Assembly (NCBI GenBank): GCA_003241055.1 | Contig: QFOD01000003.1 | Coordinates: 186,001 to 250,000 of the forward strand | Reading direction: 5' to 3' | Source of the DNA: Roseateles depolymerans | GTDB lineage: Bacteria > Pseudomonadota > Gammaproteobacteria > Burkholderiales > Burkholderiaceae_C | Length of the DNA: 64,000 nt | In this document: piece after piece, positions 25,246 to 36,257 of the stretch | Numbering within the stretch: the first letter of the stretch is position 1 | Layout: each line of letters begins with the position of its first letter | Made by a program: the position numbers and the translations under genes | The notes under the pieces: model-generated | The model's database searches: none | What the model saw: the letters and a program-made list of their open reading frames with translations, nothing else | What the model was told of the DNA's origin: nothing

Positions 25246-25390
25246 GGGGGCGAGTACGTTGGGCCAGGCCTTGCGGATGCACGACCAGCCACTGGATTGG
25301 AGCAGCAATCGATGGGTGGAGTGCCCAGGGATTGCGCCCATCAGGTGGCGGCGTTGAGTTCGTGCTCCCGCGCCCCTGCGCGCTGCCCAT

Positions 25391-25419
25391 GAAAAAAGGG
25401 GCTGCATGCGCAGCCCCTT
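25391..25419 (-). terminator. Rho-independent terminator of the PhoX gene
   Basis: On the minus strand AAGGGGCTGC, loop GCAT, GCAGCCCCTT, continuing into a T-run (TTTTTT including the stem end). The 10-base stem and T-tract form a textbook intrinsic terminator, 27 bases after the stop at 25447. Confidence 0.9.
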
Positions 25420-25446
25420 GCGGTCCGTCCGGGAGGACGTCCGCGA

Positions 25447-27408
25447 TCAGGCGATCTTGCCCAGCTTCATGCTGGTGGCGGCACCGGTCAGGTAGCCGAC
25501 CTGGGCGCCGAAGCGGTTCTTGTAGTTGGCGCGCACCAGCGGGTCCAGTGTGGCCTTCACGACGTTGTGCAGCGGCGTGCCCCAGTCGCCCGGGTGCTGG
25601 AAGTTGCTGGTGATGTAGGTCCAGCCGTTGAGGTCGTCCACCACGCCCAGACCGGTGGCCTCGGCGCCCGAGGGCATGGAGACCAGGCGGGTCAGCGCCT
25701 TGGTGTCCACGTTGTAGGCCCACAGGAAGTTGTTCACGTGGTAGCTGCTGTCCTCGCCGATGAACAGCGTGCGCAGCTTCTCGGAGAACTTCAGGTTGTC
25801 CGGCGCGCCGATCTTGTCGGGGTTGGCCAGGTTGCCCAGTGCGTCCGCGGCCGCCAGGTCTTCACCGACGAGCAGCGTCTTGGTGACGGAGGGCACCCAG
25901 TCGCTGTTGATGGCGGCGCCGGCCGTGTCCTTCTGGCCGGTGCTCAGCGTATGGGCCAGCACGCCGCCGGCGTTCAGGGCCTTGTCGATGGTGATGTTGT
26001 AGTCGGGGTTCCAGGCCGCGTTGCCCTTGACCATGGAGCTCTGCATGTTCTGCAGCGCGGAGTAGGCCACCTTGTCCTTGATGTTGACGGTCGTGCCTTC
26101 CATCTTGGTGAAGGCCATGGAGCCGCCCTTGAGCGCGGCGTAGCGGTGGGTTTCCAGGAAGGCCGCGGCCTTGTCCATGCCGGCCTTCACGCGCACCCAT
26201 TGCGTCTTGCCGCTGAACCAGATCTTGGTGTAGGTCGCGTCGGCCGGGTCGGTGGTGGACACGTCCATGATGTCGCTGGGCTTGAGCGTGTCGGCCAGCG
26301 TCTTGATCTCGGCGCTGGTGGCGGAGCCCAGCTTGATCCAGGTGATGGGCGCGCCGGCGGCGGCCGGGTCCAGCGAGAAGCCGGCGCCGAACTTGGCCAC
26401 ATACAGCGAGCCGGCGGAGAGGTCCTTCTCCTTGTCGGCCACGAACATGAAGAAGCCGCCGTTGGTGGCGTCGTCACCCATGATGGCGGTGCGGTTGTCG
26501 GGCATGACCTGGATCAGCTCGTGCGAGATGCGGCCCAGGCAGTAGTGCTTCTTGATGGAGCCCGTACCGTCGGGGTTCACCGTCACCTCGGGCAGGTGGC
26601 CGTAGTGGTAGACCTTGGCCTTGCTCGCATCGCCGAAGGTGTTCTTGCTGAACGCCTGGAACTGCGTGTTGGTGGCGATGGTGAAGGCGTCCGGCTCGTA
26701 TTCCTCGCTGGACAGGTGGGTGCCCCAGGGCGACAGGCTGGAGCCGCAGGTGATCCACAGGCCCATGGCCGACGAGGTGTCGACGTTGTGGTACTTCACC
26801 AGCGTCAGCTTGCCGGTGGCGGGGTCCTGGTCCAGCGTCAGCACGGCGATGGGCGAGGGCAGCTTGCCGTACATGTCGGTCGCGTCGTCCTGCGCGCGGG
26901 TGGTGTACTCGAACTGCACGACCGCGAACACGGCGTTGCCCTTCAGGCCCGTGACGGTGGGGTTGTCCAGCTTCAGCAGCGAGGTGCCGTCCGGCGAATC
27001 GCTGAAGAACTGGCGGTCCTTGCCGGCCACCGAGGTGTCGATGATGGGCTTGTTGTTGATGTCGACATAACCGCCGGCCAGGATGGTGCCGCCCTTGCCG
27101 TCCGGCACCAGGTCGCCGGTAGTGAAGAAGGGGGCGTAGGCCAGCGAGAAGCCCTGCGTGGTGTTGTCGCTGAAGGTGACGTTGAGCGACGAGGCCACCA
27201 GGGTCTTGGCCATGTCGGCCGGCGTGGCCAGGCTGGGGGCGGCCATCGCGGTGAAGCTGGCGCCGGTCATCGTGGCGGTGGGCGCGGGGGCGTCGTCACC
27301 GCCACCGCAGGCGGTCAGCAGGCTGCCACCGGCAACGCCACCGAGTGGCAGCATCAGCGGGGTACCCAGGAACTTCAAGGCTTGGCGACGATTCAGAGTG
27401 TTCGACAT
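25447..27408 (-). CDS. PhoX/DUF839 family phosphatase, Tat-exported
   Basis: A 653-residue exported protein. The N-terminus has a twin-arginine motif, NRRQALKFLG, and then a lipobox-like LLTACGGG near residue 34, so it may be a Tat-exported lipoprotein. The body matches the DUF839/PhoX class of calcium- and iron-dependent alkaline phosphatases: PHSLSPWGTHLSSEEY-like wording occurs here as SSLSPWGTHLSSEEYEPD near residue 230, and GRISHELIQVMPDNRTAIMG follows near residue 300. PhoX enzymes release phosphate from many monoesters in the periplasm or outside the cell. A palindrome about 95-125 bases upstream is a possible control site, and a strong terminator follows. Confidence 0.82.
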   Translation of the reverse strand: MSNTLNRRQALKFLGTPLMLPLGGVAGGSLLTACGGGDDAPAPTATMTGASFTAMAAPSLATPADMAKTLVASSLNVTFSDNTTQGFSLAYAPFFTTGDLVPDGKGGTILAGGYVDINNKPIIDTSVAGKDRQFFSDSPDGTSLLKLDNPTVTGLKGNAVFAVVQFEYTTRAQDDATDMYGKLPSPIAVLTLDQDPATGKLTLVKYHNVDTSSAMGLWITCGSSLSPWGTHLSSEEYEPDAFTIATNTQFQAFSKNTFGDASKAKVYHYGHLPEVTVNPDGTGSIKKHYCLGRISHELIQVMPDNRTAIMGDDATNGGFFMFVADKEKDLSAGSLYVAKFGAGFSLDPAAAGAPITWIKLGSATSAEIKTLADTLKPSDIMDVSTTDPADATYTKIWFSGKTQWVRVKAGMDKAAAFLETHRYAALKGGSMAFTKMEGTTVNIKDKVAYSALQNMQSSMVKGNAAWNPDYNITIDKALNAGGVLAHTLSTGQKDTAGAAINSDWVPSVTKTLLVGEDLAAADALGNLANPDKIGAPDNLKFSEKLRTLFIGEDSSYHVNNFLWAYNVDTKALTRLVSMPSGAEATGLGVVDDLNGWTYITSNFQHPGDWGTPLHNVVKATLDPLVRANYKNRFGAQVGYLTGAATSMKLGKIA

Positions 27409-27501
27409 GACTGCGACATCTAGGAGGGGGAAGGGGCCGCGTCATCCGAGGGGATGCGGCGGCGCTCGGGCCTTGCCAATCTAGGTTTTGCATATGTCGA
27501 G

Positions 27502-27531
27502 CGTGTGAAGGCTTAACGCAAGATTCACACG
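27502..27531. promoter_or_regulatory. Inverted repeat upstream of the PhoX gene
   Basis: CGTGTGAA, 14 bases, TTCACACG: perfect 8-base arms, 94 to 123 bases upstream of the PhoX ATG and about 40 bases beyond the end of the BPSS1780-type gene. It does not match the direct-repeat Pho box well. It could be an operator or a weak hairpin. Confidence 0.4.
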
Positions 27532-27569
27532 TGCCGCCCGGGTGCAGGGCGGCGTCCTGCCCAGGTGGG

Positions 27570-28394
27570 TCAGGTCTTGCTGTCGTCCAGCAGGTTGGCC
27601 GGCGCGCCGAACATGAAGCAGTCCACGAAGCTGAAATACAGCGACGCGTAGAACACCGTGGACAGCAGCAGCCCCAGCGCCATCAGCACGACGGAGGCCA
27701 GCTGAGGCAGGCCCAGCAGGCCGAACACCAGGCTCACGCCGCTGGCCACGGCCATCAGCAGCGCGCCCCACAGCAGCGAATTCAGCAGGAAGGCGCCCTT
27801 GTTGCGCCACAGCGCCAGCGTGCTCGAGAACAGCGCCTGGGCCACGCCCTGGCCGCCCCAGTGCACGAGGGCCGGTGCATGCCAGAACGGAATGCTCAGC
27901 AGCGCATGCAGGCCCAGCCGCACGGCCACGCCCCAGAACAGGCGCGGGTCGGTCGCGGCATTGGCGATGGTGTCACTGTCGGCCTGATCGGCGATGAGCT
28001 TCTGCAGGTCGCGGGTGCTGCCGCCATCGGCCAGGTCGGACAGCAGGCCGATCAGCAGCGCGGCCAGCGCATAGGTGCCGCACAGCACCAGTTGCGCGCG
28101 GCGCCGTTCGGGTGTGAGCTGGAACGGCGCCAGGAAGACCTGGAAGTTGGGCGTCTTCTTCTGCAGCACCAGGTGCGTGGCCAGCATGAAGCCCAGCGAC
28201 AGCAGCGGCAGCAGTGCGATGGTGAAGAGCAGGCCGATGCCCGGAATCAGCATCAGCACGAAGCCGGCGAACAGGAACAGGCCGAACAGGCTGGACAGCG
28301 CGAAGGGCTGGCGCTGGAAGACCTTGAAGCCGTGGCGTATCCAGAGCCGGCCGTTGCGGGCGGGCACCTGCTGGAGATGGAGTTGCATGCTCAT
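27570..28394 (-). CDS. BPSS1780 family membrane protein
   Basis: A 274-residue inner-membrane protein with about six hydrophobic helices, starting at FALSSLFGLFLFAGFVLMLI. The opening stretch VPARNGRLWIRHGFKVFQRQ and the closing SLYFSFVDCFMF are typical of the BPSS1780 family found across Burkholderiales, whose function is unknown. Its ATG overlaps the homoserine kinase stop by 4 bases (28391-28394), so the pair is translationally coupled. Confidence 0.87.
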   Translation of the reverse strand: MSMQLHLQQVPARNGRLWIRHGFKVFQRQPFALSSLFGLFLFAGFVLMLIPGIGLLFTIALLPLLSLGFMLATHLVLQKKTPNFQVFLAPFQLTPERRRAQLVLCGTYALAALLIGLLSDLADGGSTRDLQKLIADQADSDTIANAATDPRLFWGVAVRLGLHALLSIPFWHAPALVHWGGQGVAQALFSSTLALWRNKGAFLLNSLLWGALLMAVASGVSLVFGLLGLPQLASVVLMALGLLLSTVFYASLYFSFVDCFMFGAPANLLDDSKT

Positions 28395-29434
28395 GCCGAC
28401 CCCTCGCCGGGCGCGGCGGCGCCAGCTGCCGGCCCGTCCCCCGGCATCGCGTGCCAGGGGGTGGTGATGCGCTCGCGCAGCACGCGCTCGAAGTGGGCCG
28501 GGTCGTGGGCCTTCAGCAGCGCGGCCTCGCGGGGCAGGTGCAGGTCGAACAGGCGCGACAGCCAGAAGCGCAGCGCGCCGGCCCGCAGCAGGGCCGGCAG
28601 CAGCCGGTGTTCGGCACCGGACAGCGGACGCACGCTCTCATAGGCGGCGACGAAGGCCGCGGCGCGCGTCTCGATCAGGCGGCCGGAGGCCAGGTCCACG
28701 CACCAGTCGTTCAGGCACACGGCGAGGTCGAACAGCCAGGTGTCGCAGCCGGCGAAGTAGAAGTCGAAGAAGCCGGTCAGCCGCTCCCGGCCGGGGCCCT
28801 CGCCGGGCTCGAACATCACGTTGTCGCGGAACAGGTCGGCGTGGATGGGGCCGAAGGCCTGCGTGCGCAGCTGGGCGTAGTCGGCCGAGGCCGTCACCTG
28901 CTCCTGGAAGGCCAGCTCGGCGCGGGCCAGCTCGGCCTGGGCCGGCGTCAGGTGGGGCAGCAGCAGCGGCAGCGTTTCGCGCCACCAGCTGATGCCGCGC
29001 AGGTTGGGCTGCTGCAGCGGGAAGCTGCGGCCGGCCAGGTGCATGTGGGCCAGCGTGGCGCCCACCTGTTCGCAGTGGAAGACGTCGGGCGCGAGCTGGT
29101 GGCCGCCGTGCAGCCGGTCCACGATGGCGGCGGGCTTGCCGGCCACGGTGAAGAGAATCTCGCCGGCTGCGTCGGCATGCGGCTCGGGCACGGGCACGCC
29201 GGCGCGGGCCAGGTGCTGCATCAGGCGCAGGTAGAACGGCAGCTGCTCGGCCGTGAGGCGCTCGAACAGCGTCAGCACATAACGGTGCAGATGCTCGCCG
29301 CGGCTGCAGTCGACGAAATAGTTGGTGTTCTCGATGCCGGCGCCGATGCCGCGCAGCGACACGAGGCGGCCCAGCTTGAGGTGGTCCAGCAGTTCTTGGG
29401 CCTGGGTAGGGCTGACTTCGGTGAATACGGCCAT
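28391..29434 (-). CDS. thrB: Homoserine kinase, aminoglycoside-phosphotransferase-fold type
   Basis: A 347-residue kinase that phosphorylates homoserine in threonine synthesis, of the APH-fold type II class common in Pseudomonadota. The nucleotide-binding start GIGAGIENTNYFV is at residues 30-42, the catalytic loop FGPIHADLFRDNVMF lies near residue 195, and the metal-binding FFDFYFAGCDTWLFDLAV near residue 222. The C-terminus carries an Ala/Gly-rich tail that makes it slightly longer than usual. It is coupled to the BPSS1780-type gene. No other threonine gene is in this window. Confidence 0.9.
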   Translation of the reverse strand: MAVFTEVSPTQAQELLDHLKLGRLVSLRGIGAGIENTNYFVDCSRGEHLHRYVLTLFERLTAEQLPFYLRLMQHLARAGVPVPEPHADAAGEILFTVAGKPAAIVDRLHGGHQLAPDVFHCEQVGATLAHMHLAGRSFPLQQPNLRGISWWRETLPLLLPHLTPAQAELARAELAFQEQVTASADYAQLRTQAFGPIHADLFRDNVMFEPGEGPGRERLTGFFDFYFAGCDTWLFDLAVCLNDWCVDLASGRLIETRAAAFVAAYESVRPLSGAEHRLLPALLRAGALRFWLSRLFDLHLPREAALLKAHDPAHFERVLRERITTPWHAMPGDGPAAGAAAPGEGSA

Positions 29435-29484
29435 GGGGCGGGGCGTTCGGGCGACGGGGGATGCGACGCAGCGGTCGCGTGAGA

Positions 29485-29766
29485 TCAGAACTTCAGCAGG
29501 CGCCAGACACGCTGGCCGCTGCCGCTCTTCTCGCTGCCGCCGGCCGAGGCCTGGCCGGCATTGCGCATCACGATCTCGTAGTCCGGCGCGTTGAGTTTCT
29601 TGTTCTTCACCGTGACCTGCTTGGTCTCGCCGCGCACGCGCAGCTCCTCGATGCGGACCTGATCGTCCTCGGCGACGTTGTGCTCGACCTTGGGTTCGGG
29701 CGGCGGCTCGGCATGCACGCTGCCCGCCAGGGCGGCAGCCAGCAGGAGGACGGTGGAACGCAACAT
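29485..29766 (-). CDS. DUF2782 domain secreted protein
   Basis: A 93-residue protein with a signal peptide (VLLLAAALAGSVHA) and a short mature domain: EPKVEHNVAEDDQVRIEELR, then an RVRG-KQVTV strand pair and the ending QRVWRLLKF. This is the DUF2782 pattern seen beside polA and thrB in Burkholderiales; function unknown. The ATG at 29766 is chosen because it gives the signal peptide. Only 40 bases separate it from the polA start on the other strand, so the two promoters overlap. Confidence 0.85.
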   Translation of the reverse strand: MLRSTVLLLAAALAGSVHAEPPPEPKVEHNVAEDDQVRIEELRVRGETKQVTVKNKKLNAPDYEIVMRNAGQASAGGSEKSGSGQRVWRLLKF

Positions 29767-29806
29767 GCGGCCGATTCTAGGCCGAGCTCCTGGACAATCG
29801 CCCGCC

Positions 29807-32566
<2,760 letters not shown>

Positions 32567-32694
32567 CGGGCCTCCGCGGCGCAGGGGACGACAGCAGCGC
32601 GCACATCCGCTAACCTCGACACCGCTCGCAGCAGCGTCGGGACCGATCCGCAATCGGGCCCAGGCCGCCGAACGGCGATCGTCGAGGAGAGGCG

Positions 32695-33345
32695 ATGAAG
32701 ATCTTGCTGGTCGATGAGTTCCCCATGGTCCGGGCCGCGCTGACCGGCCTGGTGCTGCAACTCTTCCCCGAGGCCGACGTGCAGGGCGTGGCCGATGCGC
32801 CGGAGGCGCTGGTGCAGCTGCAGGCCACGGAGTTCCGGCTGGTCATGCTGGACCTCAAGGCCTCGGGTGGCCTGGCGCTGTTGCGGCATCTGCACGAGGA
32901 GCGACGCATGCTGCCCGTGGTGGTGATCTGCGGCAGCGGTGCGGCCGACGATGCGCTGCGTGCCTTCAGTGCCGGCGCGGTGGGCTATGTGCCCGACCGC
33001 TGCGACCTCGCGACGCTGTCGGAGGCCCTGCATCTCGTGCTGGCGGGCGGCACCTACATGCCCATCTTCCGAGCCGGTGATGTGGTGTCGCTCGCGCCAC
33101 CCGCGGCGGCGCCGGCCGATGCTGCGGCACCGGACGGCGACGACTGGGAGACGCTGCCGCTCACGCCGCGCCAGAAGGTGGTGCTGCAGCTGCTGGCGCG
33201 CGGGCTGTCGAACAAGCTGATCGCCCGCGAACTGGGCGTCAGCGTGGAGACCGTGAAGGATCACGTGGCCGCCGTGCTGAAGGCGCTGGGCGTGGGCTCG
33301 CGCACCCAGGCAGCGCTGCGCGTGACGCGCCGGCCGCCCGCCTGA
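32695..33345 (+). CDS. NarL/LuxR-type response regulator with altered switch residues
   Basis: A 216-residue two-domain regulator. The receiver keeps the acidic pair Asp7-Glu8 and the phosphorylation site Asp53 (VMLDLKASG). The conserved switch Lys is Asp101 (GYVPDRCD), and the Ser/Thr position after strand 4 is Cys or Gly (VVICG). The C-terminal LuxR helix-turn-helix is complete: LTPRQKVVLQLLARGLSNKLIARELGVSVETVKDHV. No histidine kinase is adjacent, so it is an orphan, and its output may be less dependent on phosphorylation. It lies 128 bases after polA and ends against the amidase gene on the other strand. Confidence 0.85.
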   Translation: MKILLVDEFPMVRAALTGLVLQLFPEADVQGVADAPEALVQLQATEFRLVMLDLKASGGLALLRHLHEERRMLPVVVICGSGAADDALRAFSAGAVGYVPDRCDLATLSEALHLVLAGGTYMPIFRAGDVVSLAPPAAAPADAAAPDGDDWETLPLTPRQKVVLQLLARGLSNKLIARELGVSVETVKDHVAAVLKALGVGSRTQAALRVTRRPPA

Positions 33346-33942
33346 TCAGGCCCTCAGCCGGGCCGCGACGGCGCGCTGGAAGCTGCCGTCGTCCAGCAGT
33401 GCCTGGAAGTGCGCGCCGGGGCAGACGGTCTGCCGGCTGAAGCCGCGGTGGCTGCCGATCTGCGCCACCGTCAGGCCGTGGCTGTGCAGCAGCCAGGCGG
33501 TCAGGTCCACCGCGCTGCGCAGCTGGGCGTCGGTGGGGAACTGCTCCTCGAAGTTGCCCACCAGCATGGGCAGGGCATGGCCGCGGGGGTCGTACTCGGT
33601 GTTGGTGTCGCCGGGCACGCCCAGCGGCCGGGCCGCGTAGATGCGGCCCTCGCGCGCGATGACGTAGTGGTAGGGGATGTCGACCCAGTGCTTGGTGTCG
33701 CGCGACCACTGCTGCAGGTGGCGCAGGTAGGCGACCACGTCGCGGCCGTCCTCCCAGATCTCGCCCTGGTGGTGCAGCGTGACCTCGGTGATGGTCTGCG
33801 GCGGTGCGGTGGCTGCGAGCGGCTTGCCGCCCCAGGCCGCCACCGGCACGATGTCCGGCATGGCCGGGCCGCGGGGTGCAGCGGCGCAGCCGCCCAGCAG
33901 GGGCGCGGCCAGCGCGCCGCAGAACGTGCGGCGCGGGATCAC
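33346..33942 (-). CDS. N-acetylmuramoyl-L-alanine amidase (amidase_2/PGRP type), lipoprotein
   Basis: A 198-residue protein starting at a GTG that overlaps the xdhB stop (GTGA), so it is coupled to the xanthine dehydrogenase genes. The N-terminus IPRRTFCGALAAPLLGGCAA combines an RR pair with a lipobox (LGGC). The domain has the zinc ligands expected of T7-lysozyme-like amidases: His in VTLHHQGE, His in IGSHRGF, and Cys in TVCPGAHF, with PYHYVIAREGRIY between. It should cleave the amide between N-acetylmuramate and L-alanine in peptidoglycan. A role in purine use is not expected. Confidence 0.83.
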   Translation of the reverse strand: MIPRRTFCGALAAPLLGGCAAAPRGPAMPDIVPVAAWGGKPLAATAPPQTITEVTLHHQGEIWEDGRDVVAYLRHLQQWSRDTKHWVDIPYHYVIAREGRIYAARPLGVPGDTNTEYDPRGHALPMLVGNFEEQFPTDAQLRSAVDLTAWLLHSHGLTVAQIGSHRGFSRQTVCPGAHFQALLDDGSFQRAVAARLRA

Positions 33943-36257
33943 CGCAGCGCCTCGATCGCGGCCAGCACGGCTTCGGCGGTGGCGGGTGCGCGCAGCGGCG
34001 GGTCGCAGCCCTCGGGGCCGGCGGCCGCGCAGGCGTCCTTGATGGCCAGCAGCGCCGCAAAGCCCAGCAGCAGCGGCGGCTCGCCCACCGCCTTGCTGCG
34101 GTGGATGGTGTCGCTGGCATTGGGCACATCGAACAGCCGCACGTTCAGCTCGGGCGGGCAGTCGTTGGCCGTGGGGATCTTGTAGGTGCTGGGTGCGTGT
34201 GTGCTCAGCAGGCCCGAGGTCGGGTGCCAGACCAGCTCTTCCATCGTCAGCCAGCCCAGGCCCTGGATGAAGCCGCCCTCGATCTGGCCGATGTCCAGCG
34301 CCGGGTTCAGGCTGCTGCCGACATCGTGCAGGATGTCGGCGCGCGTGATGCGACTCTCGCCGGTCAGCGTGTCCACCAGCGCCTCGCAGACCGCGCCGCC
34401 CCAGGCGTAGTAGTAGAAGGGGTGGCCCTGCAGCTTCACGCGGTCCCAGTGCAGGCCGGGCGTCGCGTAGAAGCCGTCGCTCCACAGCTGCACGCGGGCC
34501 AGGTAGGCCGCGGCCACCAGCTCCTTGAAGCCCAGCGCCTGGCCGCCGCCGCGCACCTGGCCGTCGGCAAACGTCACCGCGTCGACCGCGCAGCCCAGGC
34601 GGGGCGCGGCGAACTCGGCCAGCCGCGTGCGGATCTTGTGCGCCGCGTCCTGGGCGGCCTTGCCGTTGAGATCGCTGCCGGTGGAGGCCGCCGTGGCCGA
34701 GGTGTTGGCCACCTTGCTGGTGTCGGTGGCCGAGCAGCGCACCGCATCGAACGGCAGGCCCAGCTCGTGCGCCACCACCTGGGCGACCTTGGTGTTCAGG
34801 CCCTGGCCCATCTCGGTGCCGCCATGGTTCACCAGCACCGAGCCGTCGGTGTAGACATGCACCAGCGCGCCGGCCTGGTTCAGGTGGGCCACGTTGAAGG
34901 AAATGCCGAACTTCACCGGCGCGAAGGCCAGGCCTTTCTTCAGCACCGGGCTGGTCGCATTGAAGGCGGCGATGTCGCGACGGCGCTGCTCGTAGGTGCT
35001 GCTGGCCAGCAGCTGGGTGGTCAGCGCCTGGGCGTGCAGCTCCTCGACGCGCTGGCCGTAGGGGGTCATGTCCTGCCCGGCCGAGTAGAAGTTGCGGCGC
35101 CGCACCTCGGCGCCGTCCAGCCCCAGGCGGCGCGCGATGCCGTCCAGGATCATCTCTATGGCCAGCGCGCCCTGCGGCCCGCCAAAGCCGCGGAAGGCGG
35201 TGTTGCTTTGCGTATTCGTTTTGGCGCAGAAGCCGTGCATGGCCACATGGGGCAGCCAGTAGGCGTTGTCGAAGTGGCACAGCGCGCGCGCCATCACCGG
35301 GGCCGACAGGTCGGCGCTGTGGCCGGCGTTGGAGATCAGATCGATCTCGGCGGCCAGGAGGCGGCCCTGGTCGTCGAAGCCCACGTCCCAGCGGTAGTCG
35401 AAGCCGTGGCGGCGGCCGGTGATCAGGAAGTCGTCGTCACGGTCCAGCCGCAGCTTGACCGGCCGGCCCAGCTTGAGTGCGGCCACCGCGGCCACGCAGG
35501 CGAACAGCGCGGACTGGCTCTCCTTGCCGCCAAAGCCGCCGCCCATGCGCCGGCACTGCACGGTCACGCGGTGCGCGGCCCAGCCCAGCGCGTGGGCCAC
35601 CAGCTGCTGCATCTCGCTGGGGTGCTGGGTGGAGCAGTGCACCAGCACGCTCTCGCCGCCCTCCTGCGGCAGTGCCAGGCTGATCTGGCCCTCCAGGTAG
35701 AACTGCTCCTGGCCGCCCAGCTGCCATTCGCCCAGCAGGCGATGCGGCGCTTGTGCCAGTTGCTCAGCCGGCTCGCCGCGCGTGAGGTGCATGGGCGGCA
35801 GCACGTACTGGCCCAGCGCATGCGCGTCGCGGGCACTCAGCACCGCGGGCAGCGGTTCGGCCTGTATGACCTGCTTGGCGAGTGCGGCCGCGCGGCGGGC
35901 CTGGTCACGGCTGCGGGCGATGATGGCGAACACCGGCTGGCCGGCGTAGCGCAGCTCGTCGGTGGCGAGGATGGGGTCGTCATGCAGCAGCGGGCCGCAG
36001 TTGTTCTCGGCCGGGATGTCGGCCGCGGTGAGCACCGCCACCACGCCGGGCTGCTGGTGCAGTCGCTCCAGGTCCACACCCAGCAGCCGGCCATGGGCCA
36101 GCGGCGACAGCCCCAGCGCGCAGTGCAGCGTGCCGGCGGGCTCGGGCAGGTCGTCGGTGTAGGGTGCAGCGCCGCTCACATGCAGGTGGGCGGACTCGTG
36201 CGGCCGCGAGCGGCCCACCACGGGCTCCAGCAAATGCAGGGCTTCGGGCTTGTTCAT
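33939..36257 (-). CDS. xdhB: Xanthine dehydrogenase, molybdopterin-binding subunit
   Basis: A 772-residue large subunit of bacterial xanthine dehydrogenase, which oxidises hypoxanthine and xanthine to urate. Recognisable molybdenum-hydroxylase segments are GAAPYTDDLPEPAGTLH at the start, QEQFYLEGQISLA, CRRMGGGFGGKES near residue 235, TAFRGFGGPQG, and the C-terminal catalytic Glu region SKAVGEPPLLLG. It overlaps xdhA by ATGA on its 5' side and the amidase gene on its 3' side. The maturation gene xdhC, often third in this operon, is absent here. Confidence 0.93.
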   Translation of the reverse strand: MNKPEALHLLEPVVGRSRPHESAHLHVSGAAPYTDDLPEPAGTLHCALGLSPLAHGRLLGVDLERLHQQPGVVAVLTAADIPAENNCGPLLHDDPILATDELRYAGQPVFAIIARSRDQARRAAALAKQVIQAEPLPAVLSARDAHALGQYVLPPMHLTRGEPAEQLAQAPHRLLGEWQLGGQEQFYLEGQISLALPQEGGESVLVHCSTQHPSEMQQLVAHALGWAAHRVTVQCRRMGGGFGGKESQSALFACVAAVAALKLGRPVKLRLDRDDDFLITGRRHGFDYRWDVGFDDQGRLLAAEIDLISNAGHSADLSAPVMARALCHFDNAYWLPHVAMHGFCAKTNTQSNTAFRGFGGPQGALAIEMILDGIARRLGLDGAEVRRRNFYSAGQDMTPYGQRVEELHAQALTTQLLASSTYEQRRRDIAAFNATSPVLKKGLAFAPVKFGISFNVAHLNQAGALVHVYTDGSVLVNHGGTEMGQGLNTKVAQVVAHELGLPFDAVRCSATDTSKVANTSATAASTGSDLNGKAAQDAAHKIRTRLAEFAAPRLGCAVDAVTFADGQVRGGGQALGFKELVAAAYLARVQLWSDGFYATPGLHWDRVKLQGHPFYYYAWGGAVCEALVDTLTGESRITRADILHDVGSSLNPALDIGQIEGGFIQGLGWLTMEELVWHPTSGLLSTHAPSTYKIPTANDCPPELNVRLFDVPNASDTIHRSKAVGEPPLLLGFAALLAIKDACAAAGPEGCDPPLRAPATAEAVLAAIEALR

